From the NCBI GenBank assembly GCA_009760885.1, contig CM019701.1:39301515-39365514 (forward strand): a stretch of 64,000 nucleotides of DNA, given 5' to 3'. Shown piece after piece: positions 39,739-52,400 of this stretch. This DNA comes from Achatina immaculata. Its lineage: Eukaryota > Mollusca > Gastropoda > Stylommatophora > Achatinidae. A program made the translations under genes and the position numbers. The notes under the pieces are model-generated. The model was not told where the DNA came from, ran no database searches, and saw only the letters and a list, made by a program, of their open reading frames with translations. Each line of letters begins with the position of its first letter. The stretch's first letter is position 1.

Positions 39739-40338
39739 TAGAAATAACATTTATTCACTTAAGTCAACGAAGCAAGTCTGATCTTAGTCAGTTCAGTCAC
39801 CCTCAGTTCGGACTATCACAGGTTTGTTCGATAAAACAGAAGTGCTTTTATAGAGCAGTAACATTTCTTGATGTGCAGTCTTCCTGTATATCAAACGTTT
39901 TTCTTTGATGAAGAACCTGCAGTGAAGATCTGGAGGAATAAAGGCAGAAGATGAGATATAGAACACACTCTTCGAGCTAGCCTGATCTCGAGCAGCCAGC
40001 CTATGAAACAGGCTTTTCACCCGCTTAACAACCTTGGATCCCTTGGCCAGTTCTAAAGATCCTAGATGAAGCTGTTACGGTGGTTTACTTTGATGCGATA
40101 GTTTGGTGCACTAATTTGATGACAACTTTGATGGATTATTTTAATGGACTACTTTGATACATTATTTTGACCAAACAAAACAAAACTGAACTATTAATTG
40201 GCAGTAATTTTTTTTGTTTTTTTTTGTTTTTATAGAACACATCAACTGAATAAAAATTTCTTTCAGGGCCATTGCTTAAAAATCCGTTGAAAATTACCTT
40301 CGGAGTTAATATCGGTAGATTTTGCAAATGTATGGTAT

Positions 40339-40379
<41 letters not shown>

Positions 40380-43300
40380 GCCGGCTAGCATAGTGGTTAG
40401 AGCACTCGTAACCAAATGGTCGAGGGTTCGAATCCCCAGCTGAGCGGGATTTTTTTTCCGACCAATACGGCCCCGAGTACGTAGAAAACTTAAATATTTT
40501 GGACGCATTAAACGTCATGATTATTTAGATAAGACCGTATTGGAAAGTTACATAATGGGAAAAAGAAAGAGAGGAAGACCAAGGCGAAGATGGCTGCAAG
40601 ACATCCTTGAGGATATGCAAATGGATGCATCAGCAGCAGGGCATCTTGCTCACATCCGAGAGGCCTACAGGAGAGCTGTTAAGGAGGCAAAGTTACGCAA
40701 GGGATATGCAAATGACTGACTGATGGTATATCATTTATTTATCTTTAGATATGTTTATAAATAATAAATGTCAATGTTTTATCTACTGCAAGTTTACCAC
40801 AGTTTCCATTATTTCATTTTACGTGGACAGAAGAAATATACAGAGCCAGACTTTTTCAAGAAGCTAAGGAAGTGAGCGACTATATCAACGCTGTGTGTGT
40901 CCCGGTAAGGAAAGTTAATATTTTTTATCAGATGGGAATTTCTTATCATGTTACGGCTAAGTGGTGTCTAGTAACAAACAACAGCTGATGCCGGGGTGGG
41001 AGGGGGAGGGGGAATTATGGGTTTTTGGTGGGATAGGGGATCTTCTTCTACTTCTACTTCTCGCACCTTCATACTTCCACTCTAATAGTAGCACCCTCAT
41101 ACTAGCACCCTAATATTAGCACCCTTACACGCAATCTTATACTACCACCCTCACACTAGCAACCTCATACTAACATCCTCATACTACTACTCTCATACTA
41201 CCACCCTCATACACTTTTTTTAAGTGACATATCAAATGGTCGACACAACGAAAGAGGGACACAGGGAGATGACTTTCAATTTAATATTATTATTAATAAC
41301 CAATGAATGCTATGGAAACGATGGGGTGTCTTTGTTTTATTTCTAGCTTAGACTATTATAGGCATATTTTTCTAAAGTCGTTTCATTACATATACAACCC
41401 TAGGCGCTGTCATTGGGTTCAGATTAGAGTTTAGGGTTAATGTTTATTATTACTATCTACTTTTTAATGGTTTAGACCTGAGTTTAGTTTATAAATACTC
41501 ACGGAAGCCATAAAAGACAGCCACACAAATCAAGAGGTGGATCGACATGTGTGACTTTTTTCACTTTGAAATATTTTTAAATGAATATATCTGTCACTTC
41601 TTGCTTGAGGAGGATTTTAAACATTAAATGGCAGAACAAGATCAAGAACGAGGAGATCTGGGAAAGGGCAGAACATGAACCTATGAACCTACAAATCATG
41701 TCTAGGAAATAGAGATGGACTGGCCACACTCTGAGGAAAACCTGACACCAGCATAGCAAGACAGGCACTGATATGGGATCCTCAAGGAAATATAAAACGA
41801 GGAAGACCTAGACTTACTTGGAGAAGAGAAATTATGACAGTGCTCAGAGACAAGGGATACACATAGAAGGAAGCGGAGAATAATTCCAAGAACAGGGATG
41901 ACTGGAGAGCTTTTATCTGTATCCTATGCTCTCAAGGAAGTGAAAGGCTATGATTATAATGATATCTGTCACTAATGTTAAGAATACCACAGACAGCCAA
42001 AATAACACATAAGAATTCCTAAGGAAAGGCAATGAATAACAAACATTAATAAACACGCTACAGGAGAGACAGTCAACGTTTATTGCTCATATAATGAGAA
42101 GAGTATCGTGACAGCAGGGAAAATTAGAGGCAGGAAAGGGAGAGGTAGACCAAGAGAAAAAAATAGTATCGCCTTGATAAAATGTCTTAATAAAGGCCAC
42201 AACAACAGAACTGATGGATAACATGAAAGATTGGAAACTGTGAAGAGACATGGTCGCCAAAGCCTCCAGGAATGGCAGATGATGATGATGATGATGATGG
42301 TGTCTGGTACTCCTTCGCTATGTCATTTAATAATAACTCTTTTAGCTATGTATGGAGGTTTTTGAAACGGTCTGAAAAGAAGAAAACAATGAAAAACATT
42401 AACAGTCATAACAACTAAAAACAGAAAGGGTACTATCAGATAAACAGAGAACTGACCAACCATGCTGTTCTATTGCAACAACCAGAGCATCAGGAAACAG
42501 AACCAACAGATCCTGACGCAGCTACCACTTCCAGCGACTGTTGTGGACTTCTGGAGGCTGACCACTCAATACAACGTGTCCTTGATTGTGGCGTTTGAAA
42601 CAGAGTCTAAGAGCGCTGATGAGGTAATGTTGTTATGTCGATACTCAAACTGCTTATCTTTTGACGTATTTATTTTTTTCTTTATTTATTTATGTAGCAT
42701 ATTTCCCATAGCAACATACGCCTGTGAGACCTGGACACTTAACAAAACAGCTGAGAAACACATAAATGCCTTTGAATGTAAATGCTACAGAATAGTTCTC
42801 CAAATATCGTGGACACAAAAAAAGAACAAATATATCTATACTACAAGAGCTTAATATTGAAGAAGGCTGGCTAGTGAGGAGGATTAAAGAGAGAAAACTG
42901 AAATATTTTGGCCACATTAAACGTCATGATAAATTAGAGAAGACCGTATTGGAAGGATACGTAATGGGAAAAAGAAAAAGAGGAAGACCAAGACGAAGAT
43001 GACTGCAAGACATCGTTGACGATCTGGAAATGGATGCAACAGCAGCAGGCCATCTTGCTCACAACCGAGAGGCCTACAGGAGTGCTGTTTGGGAGGCAAA
43101 GTTCCGCAAGGGACATGCAAATGAATGAATGAAGCTATTTAATGTTTTGTAGTTTCTAAACACACCAGTGATTTTGTTCCTGTATTAATTCCGTATTTAA
43201 GACACGAATTATTGTTTTCTTTTCCTTCTTCTTCTTCTTCTTCTTCTTCTTATTATTATTATTATTTCTGAATACAGCTGCATGAATTACAAATGATCCA

Positions 43301-46300
43301 TGCACATGGCAGTGCCTCTACTAGAAAGAAGCGGATCTGGGCGCAGACCTTTGAATAGTAGAATACTGACCTCTAGAGTGACACATATATAAATTATTTA
43401 AACTTGCCTGCGTCGCAGAATAATCTGCCACTGACAGAACTGGCGTGTAAGACAAAGTGCCAATCCGAATAACACTTTAATCTGCACACACTGACAGACA
43501 CACGTGACTCCTTCGTTCCTTCTTCAGCTTTCTGAGAGATTAAGTCTCATTGATGCAGATAAAGTTCGCCTCCATTCCTCTATTCCTAATTTTCTCAAAC
43601 CAGTTGGTGACACCAATTTCTTTTATATCCTCTCCTATGTTGTCTTTCCATCTCTGTCTTGGTCTACCTCTTGGTCTTGTTTTCTTCATCTCTTGTGCGT
43701 ACATAATTTTCGTTTGTCTGTTCTCTTCCATTCTTTCTACATGGCCCAGCCAGCGCAGTCTATTCAGTTTCAAGACATTTATAATTCGTTGGGATTTAAA
43801 TACGTTGTTCAGTTCAGAGTTCTTTCTAGATTTCTGTCAAAGGATACCAATCCTTAGAGAGCCCAAAGATTCTTCTTAGGATCTTGCTCTCAAAGCTCTG
43901 CAATTATTGTTCATCTTTCTTTGTTGTAGCCCATGTTTCTGATCCATACATGACGGCTGGTCTTATTATAGTTTTGTAGATTGTTAATTTGTGTGTTTTG
44001 GGGACAGGATTTTGGATTTAACAGGTTTTGCAAGACGAACTATATTTTACTCCCTATCTGTACTCTGCTTTTAATTGTGTTTACAGTGTGTGACTGATCA
44101 TCTCACATGGCAATCCAAGACTTCAGTGAAAGCTACGACGGACCGTCGGACTCTTACTAACTACAAGCTACAGTCTTCTTATTCTGAGTGTTTTCGAGAA
44201 CAGTAGTTACCAAATAACGAAAGTTCGCGGAACCCCCCCCCCCCGCCCCCCGCTGTTCCAAACTTCAGGCAAAGGATCCCCATACTTTGGACAAATGTCC
44301 TATCTGTGTGGTAGCTGTGTGTTTTAGATGCAAAAGAACTTATATTCAGAAAATATGGCTCACCTTTAATGAGTAAACGAAACACTATACTAAAAACACA
44401 GTACAAACTAGGTGCATTTTCAAAATGCCAATAATGTAGTTAAGGAAAAAAAATAGACAGCTATTAACATTCCTGTTTGTTCTGACAAATGAACAGAATA
44501 TAAAATGTGTGACAACTAACCAATCTAAATATGGTGAGAGAAATCATGCTTCTTTTTTTATTATTAATTTTTAATAATCCCTTCCACATCTGGTTCAATA
44601 TTTCCTATTTTTAATCCCAAATCTAGATCAACTACAAGCCGATTTCTGTGCTTGTTCTTCGTGTAACAATATGTGGAAAACGATTGCTCACAAAAGGGGA
44701 CACGATGTTTCAACGCTTTCTAACAAACATTCTTATAATCAGAGAGTTTGTAACTTGGGCCCAGAATTGGCCCAACATCAATAATTAAAAATTCCACAGT
44801 GAAAATAAGAAAAAGATCTTGAATTTTTTGTCACGTACCCCCACGGCAGGTTCCGCGGACCCCACCACAATTTGGGAACCGCTGCTCTAGAACTATGGAC
44901 TTTATATTTCCTGAAATGTGTGTATGTCATCCTAAATATGTAAGCATTTTCTCTCCAAATCTCAGACCATTGGTGATTACCTGCCAGCTAACGAGGATGA
45001 TACAGCTACATACTCCAGTTTTAAAGTCAGCATGGAGCCAGGAACTACCGGTATGCTCTGGAATCAACGGAATCTTTCCGTGACCGTTGAAGGAAATGGC
45101 CAGACAGATGTAAGTAAATGTAAGAGTATATAAATATACTTTTGTCAGGAGTCTTATTATATATCTTATATCTTATATCCTTCCCGTGCCGTTAAACGTC
45201 ACATAGGGCTCGCGAAGTAGTTCGCCAATTTTTCCTGTCTTCGGCGAGTCTTTCAACCTCATCAAGGGATTTTATGCCTATTAATTTGGCCTCTCTTAAC
45301 AACGTCCTCTTTAGAGTTTCACGCGGTCTGCCTCTTTTTCTTTGGCCTGTTGTGTTCCATTTGATAGCTTGTTTTGGGATTATCTGACTGTTTCTTCTCA
45401 TCACGTGATCAGCATATGTCCATCTCCTTTTCCTGATCACCTATGAGACTTGTTGTTCAGTCATCTGTCTTATCTCTGCATTGTTCTTGAATTCGTTCCA
45501 CTTGATGCCGAGTATTTTCCTTAGGCATTTGTTTTCAAAAGAATCTAACTTCTTTTCTGTTTCTTTACTTGTTTTCCAACTTTCGCATGCATAAATGAGG
45601 GTGGATATTACATTTGAATTGAGTAGTCTTAACTTGGTTTTTATGCTTATAACTTTTGAATGCCATATGTTCTCAAGATTCTTGAAGATCGATGATGCTT
45701 TTGTCAGGAATATTCAGGGAAAATTATGTAATATTTTTGTTTAATTTTCTTTTACTCATATAATGCAGTATCATCTTATCTATCTCTCTGTGTATCTGTC
45801 TGTGTGTGTTTGTCTGTGTATCTGTATGTCTGTGTGTGCCTCTATCTGTCTGTCTGTGTGTCTGTCTGACTGTTTAGTTAGCACAGTAGTGAGAAAATAA
45901 TGCTGATTGTCTGCGAAAAGAAAAGATGAGAAACAAAAGGAGGAATATCAGACATTCTGTACCCCCCCCCCCCCCAATTCTTCACCATTTGAAAAGAAAG
46001 TTCATTAGTTCTGTCTGTTCTGCTTTCTACCTGCCTGCCTGCCCGCCTACTGTCTGCCTGCCTTCCTGCCTGTCTGCCTACCTGCCTGTCTACTGGCCTC
46101 TCTAAATCTCTCAACATTATAAAAGCCTGCCGCTCATTCTCCCTAGCTTCAGAGGGACTACCACATCACTCACCTTTCTTGCACCTGCGACAGCCTTAAC
46201 CCTGGCAGTGTTTTGGCAGTGACGGAGCATATCAGGTCACTGAGACCGGAGAGTGATGCCAGAGTCTTGTACATGTGCAGGTGAAGTATCTTTCCAGATA

Positions 46301-49300
46301 TCCTTACTACAACATTAGTTCAAGTTCATTTACCAGTAGTCTATCTTGAAGTTTGAGGGTATGATTCGAATCCGGCCGGAGGCACCCCGGTCACCCAGCT
46401 GTAGAAATTGGTACCTGACTTCTCCTGGAGTTGTGGAAGGAAAGGCAGCTGACCACATCCGCCTCTAATGTGCAGACAGGATAAAATTTTAAAAAATATG
46501 GGCACTAACGGCATATCCCTACAATACAGGCTTTCTTTTACCTTTACCTTTTTATTTTGAATTTTGAGAAACATAAAAGCTGAGCATCCTTAGTCCAAAA
46601 CCTCTCACCGAAATGCCTGAAAACTCACAAAGGTGGAAAACTCCACACTTGATCTCACACGAGGGGTAGCAGTCAAAAGCGCAGGGGCACAGCAGTTTAT
46701 TCTTCGTCTCTAACGGACGTAAAGACTCTCTCAGCCCATTTCAGCTGCGGTAGGTTTTATTACGCTCTCACCAGATTCCCACATGCAACCATGCATACAA
46801 AGGGTTACAAAATGGCACAAGTGCAGGCCGGATACGCCACAGTTGCTCCACCTGAGCCTTGTCTTGTGCCATCTCACTGTAAATGCGAGCTGGTGTTCTT
46901 TTGCAGCCGATGTTGTGGAGGCGTTAAGGTACAGCATCATATCGGCATGGGAGCGGGCTATGGCAGCTACTTGTTTCAGTCCCGGAGTACACAAAAAAAA
47001 GCAAGGGTTCTGCAGTACTTCTTTAGCAAACTCCACCACCATGGGGACTATAGGGATCCCTGCCCTGTTAGCCAGGCTAGGCGTGTTACCGGGGGTAACA
47101 ACGGAGAGGTGGGACATGGTCTTGGTCAGCTACGGTTCACTAACCCTGACGCTAGCATATCGGCTATGGGTGGCTGATTGCCTAATCAGACAGCGTCTTC
47201 AAACACTCCACCTAAGCCAAGATCTACGTGCTTTAATCACTGTTTTTTTTTTACTTAATCTTTGCTCGGTGTTGTAAAGGGACTATTGAAAATGTCAAAC
47301 GGGCCTGCAATTATCCCGTATGAATAACAGTTATTAGAAAGAAGAGGAAACATTTATGTTTATCTGTAGCACAGGACGTCAAGCTATTGGAGAAACTGGA
47401 CAGTGTTGTATGTGATAAACACTTTTCAGAAGGGTATGGTGTTTGAATGAGCATCATGTATGCACTGAAGAAACACAAGGACAAACTGTTGGAAGTTCTA
47501 CGCTGAAAGCGATGAACATAAGTTAATAAGAATTAGAAAAGCATTGCTATGTGTATAAGGCTATATGTATAAGATGTATTTGAATCATAAATGATATCCA
47601 TGTATGCTGTATGTTGTATGTATGCAAAATATTTCAAATATCGAAGTCCGGAATACTTCAGGTCCCGAACATATCAGACATATACTACCCCACCTCCTAA
47701 TATTAACCCTATCTCTAACCCTAACTTTATCCCACCTCCTAACACTAATCCTATCTCTAACCCTAACTTTACCCCACCTCCTAACATTAACCCTATCTCT
47801 AACCCTAATCTTACTCCCACCTCCTAACATTAACCCTATCTCTAACCCTAATCTTACTCCCACCTCCTAACATTACCTCTATCTCTAACCCTAACTTTAC
47901 CCCACCTCCTAACATTAACCCTATCTCTAACCCTAACTTTACCCCACCTCCTAACATTAACCCTATCTCTAACCCTAACTTTATCCCACCTCCTAACATT
48001 AACCCTATCTCTAACCCTAACGTTACCCCAACTCCTCACATTAACCTTATCTCTAACCTTAACTTTACACCACCTCCTAACATTAACCCTATCTCTAACC
48101 ATAACTTTATCCCACCTCCTAACATTAACCCTATCTCTAACCCTAACTTTATCCCACCTCCTAACATTACCCCTATCTCTAACCCTAACTTTATCCCACC
48201 TCCTAACATTAACCCTATCTCTAACCCTAACTTTATCCCACCTCCTAACATTAACCCTATCTCTAACCCTAACTTTACCCCACCTCCTAACATTAACCCT
48301 ATCTCTAACCCTAACTTTACCCCACCTCTTAACATTAACCCTGTCTCTAACCCTAACTTTACCCCAACTTGCTGTAGTAGTTAGTGTACTCGCTTGGCAA
48401 TCAGAAATTCCCCGGTTCAATATCACACTCGAGTGGAAGTTTTTTTTTTTTTTTCCAACCGACTTGAACAGGGGTCAACCGAGCCTCGGAAAAATGGGTC
48501 CCTGGGGCTCCCCTAGGAAAACAGAGACAGCTAGGGTAGCTGCTGACATTCCTACCTCAAACGTTGTTAAGTAGCCTAGAATTGTGAGGGCACTAACACT
48601 TCATATCCCTGCAGCAAGTGGAGATATCCCGAGTGATTACGTGTCCGATATTAAGTTTCGTTACACCTCTTCTAGTATCTTGTTAATTGTTTGTAATAAT
48701 TTTTTTAAAGTCCAAATGTAGTCAGAATATCTGTTCTGTAGACCTGTAGGGAGAAGAAGCCTAGACTCTAAACATTAAGTCGGAGAGAAGAATAAATGCA
48801 GTGGAAATGTTGATGTACAGAAAACTAGGTCATATATTCATGGACAATGAAAAGAACAAACGTGTGTACAATACGTAGCATTTTAGAAGAACTACGAGCG
48901 CAATCTAAACTTTTGAAAGAAATTAGGATCGGTCAGTCAGTCATTTGCATGTTCCCTGCAGTTCTTTGCCTCCCTAACTGCTCCCCTGTAGGCATCTCGG
49001 TTGTAAGCAAGATGCCCTGCTGCTGATGCGTCCATTCGCAGATCATCAAAGATGTCTTGCAGCCATCTTCGCCTTGGTCCTCCTCTCTTTCTTTTTCCCA
49101 TTATGCACCCTTCCAAGACGGTCTTCTCTAAATTCTCATGACGTTTAATGTGTCCAAAGTATTTAATTTTCTCTCTTTAATTCTCTTTACTAGCCAACCT
49201 TCTTCAATATTAAGTTCTTGTAGTATGGATATATTTGGTCTTTTTTTGTGCCCGTGAAATTTGAAGGACTCTTCTGTAGCATTTGCACTCAAAGACATTT

Positions 49301-49419
49301 ATGTGTTTCTCAGCTGCTTTGAAATGAGCATCAAGAAAACAAAATACTCTGGCAATATCAGACGACATAACATATTTAAGACTTTACTGGAAGGAAAGGT
49401 GGAAGGAAAAAAGAGCGAG

Positions 49420-49456
<37 letters not shown>

Positions 49457-52400
49457 TGGGTAGGAAGATAACAGACGACGAGAGTGGACAAGACATAGTC
49501 TGGATGAGCTCACCGTCAAAGCGTGGGAGCGAGGAAATTGGAGAATCGTTGCCGCCAACCTTCGTTCTGAAGATCGCACATGATGATGATGAAGTAATCA
49601 GAAATAGTTTTTAAAAAAACAGAAACCCCTTCTATCTAGAATAGTTAAAAATCAATGGTGACTAAATCTGCTCTGATTACTTTTCTAGCACAGCTGATTC
49701 TGTACTTTGTGTTGTCAGGAACGGTGCTGAGTACAGCGGGCTGGTGTGCGTTGTGTCCCTGCTGCTGGACAAGATTGACAACGACCACAAGCTGACGGTA
49801 CCTCTGGTCGTAGGCAGGGTCAAAGCAATCAGACCACAAGTTATCCCAACTTTGGTAAGAGTACTTTATGTGTCCTGTATGTCTCCTTTACTATTTAGCT
49901 CTGTTTAAGGTTATCTGTCAGTTCGTCTGCTAGGAGAATGGAAATTGTTAGGACAGGGCTCAGAGACAAGGGATACACATGGAAGGAAGTGGAGAATAAT
50001 TCCAAGAACAGGGGATGACTGGAGAGTCTTTATCCGTGGTCAAGAGAGTGAATGATGATGATGATGATGATGATGATGAATTCGTGGTTATCACGTGAGA
50101 TATCTTGTTTACCTGTACTAGGTAGTGCACGTGTCTTCCTACAAGATGGTCCCTGGTTCGATTTCGCATGGGATCCTTTTCGGACTGACTCGTACCGGAG
50201 TCAAGCCAGCCTGAACTAGTGGGTACCTATGGCTTCTCTCGGAAAACAAGGGCGGCGAGGGCAGGTGCTGGCATACCTACCTCAAACGCTGTTGTGGCTT
50301 AGAAATGTGATGGCACCAAAACTGCATGCCTCTACAGCATACAAATGCCACGGGGCATAACTCTACTGTGCTCTTTCTTTTGTTGTCTTTAGTTACTGTC
50401 ATTCAATTTCCGTTATACAGAATACAGTGTTACATGATTATAATCACTGGTCCTTGAATCAGTCAATAAGTTCTCCGGTCTCTTTCTTGGAAGCAAGATC
50501 CTCACATCGTGCAACAACTCCGCAGTACAGCAGAACCTTGACTAAAAGGAAACGGCATGTTGATGTCCTTTCGAACATGCTTTTTCTCTAAGAAACAGTT
50601 ACAGACTCAGTAACCGGTTTAAGGAAAGCAAATGTTCAGGATTTTTTGTAGCAAATGTATTAACGTCTCAAAATCAAAGAGCTCTTTCCTACTTTATGTA
50701 AGATTTTTTTAAAAGTTCGTATTACCAGCATACATTCTCATTTTAGTTATCAGTGCCTTAAGATTCTTTTTGTTTATGTAATTCGATTTCTCTGTTATAA
50801 ATTCTGACTACCAGTGATGAAACTGTATATATATATATATAATCAGTAACGTTCACACATTTTAAAATAGGCAAAGTACTATTGTGCTATTCTAATAGCT
50901 AGTTTTATAATGTCTCATTGTTCAGTCGATGATGAATCCTACTTCAGTCAGTGTGGTGTTTAGAGCGCCAGTAATATCTTTTCTCACTCTCCACTATGCT
51001 GTCTCTTTCCTTGTTTATCAGGTACTTTCATGATTGATTCTTTCTAGACCATCAAGTCGTTTAATTGGTTCTATTTATAGATACTGAAGTCGTTCAATCG
51101 GTTCATTTAGTAGATCATCAAGTAGTTTAATTGGTTCCCTCTAGACCATCATGTATTTGCTTTTATATGGAACATAATTCCGTTTAACCGGTTCTCTCTA
51201 AACCATCATGTCGTTTAACCGGTTCTCTCTAGACAATCTCTCTGGACCATCTCTCTAGACCATGGAATTGGATCAGCTCTTGCGGCAATCCAGTGTCACC
51301 CAGGCTGACATGGATATACTGCCTAGAGCATGCGAGAGTGAGAGGCAATGAGGTAGCCGATCATGTTGCCCATAATGCTTTTGCAATATATATCATTCCT
51401 ATGGATAGGACGGATATACTGAAGTCGGTGGCCGAGTACCTAGGACAGAAGGACAATAATATCTGCCTACAGAAGATGAAAGACAAAGGTGTTGGGAGGC
51501 GAGGGAGAGCCTGGTGATGGCTGGTGGAGTTCCAGGTTGCCAAAACCAAGAGCTAACTGGTAGAGTTAGTGTTCATACTCTGTGCTGGTTACTGAAACAG
51601 AGAGCGGAACATGTAAAGGTGTACCCCGAATGCGGTGCTTCTTCTTCTTCTTCTTCTTCGTTCGCACAAAACGATTATGTTAATTCCTAGATTCAAGATC
51701 TCTAGATCATCATGTTGCTTAATTTTGTCCAGATCATTATGTGGTTAGACTGTTTTTCTCTAGATCATCATGTTGTTTGGTTTTGTCCAGATCATTATGT
51801 GGTTAGACTGTTTTCTCTAGATCATCATGTTATGTAATTCTCTCTCTCTCTACACCATCATGTTGTGTAATTTTCTCTTTCTACGCCATCATGTTGTGTA
51901 ATTTCTCTCTCTCTACACCATTATGTTGTGTAATTCCTCTCTCTCTCTCTCTCTACACCATCATGTTGTGTAATTTTTTCTCTCTGTCTCTCTCTACACC
52001 ATCATGTTATGTAATTTTTCTTTCTCTCTACACCATCATGTTATGTAATTTTTCTTTCTCTCTACACCATCATGTTGTGTAATTTCTCTCTCTCTACACC
52101 ATCATGTCGTATAATCTCTCTCTTTCTCTACACCATCATGTTATGTAATTTCTCTCTCTCTACACCATCATGATGTGTAATTTCTCTCACTCTACAACCA
52201 TCATGTTGTATAATTTCTCTCTCTCTATCTCTACACCATCATCTTGTGTATTTTCTCTCTCTCTACACCATCATGTTGTGTAATTTCTCTCTACACTATC
52301 ATGTTGTGTAATTTCTCTCTCTCACTCTCTCTCTCTCTCTACACCATCATGTTGTGTAATTTCTCTCTCTCTCTCTCTCTCTACACCATCTTGTTGTGTA

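Noticed and set aside
47854..48426. A 190-codon minus frame of [10 protein letters not shown] repeats
   Set aside because: Translation of the 42-bp minisatellite.
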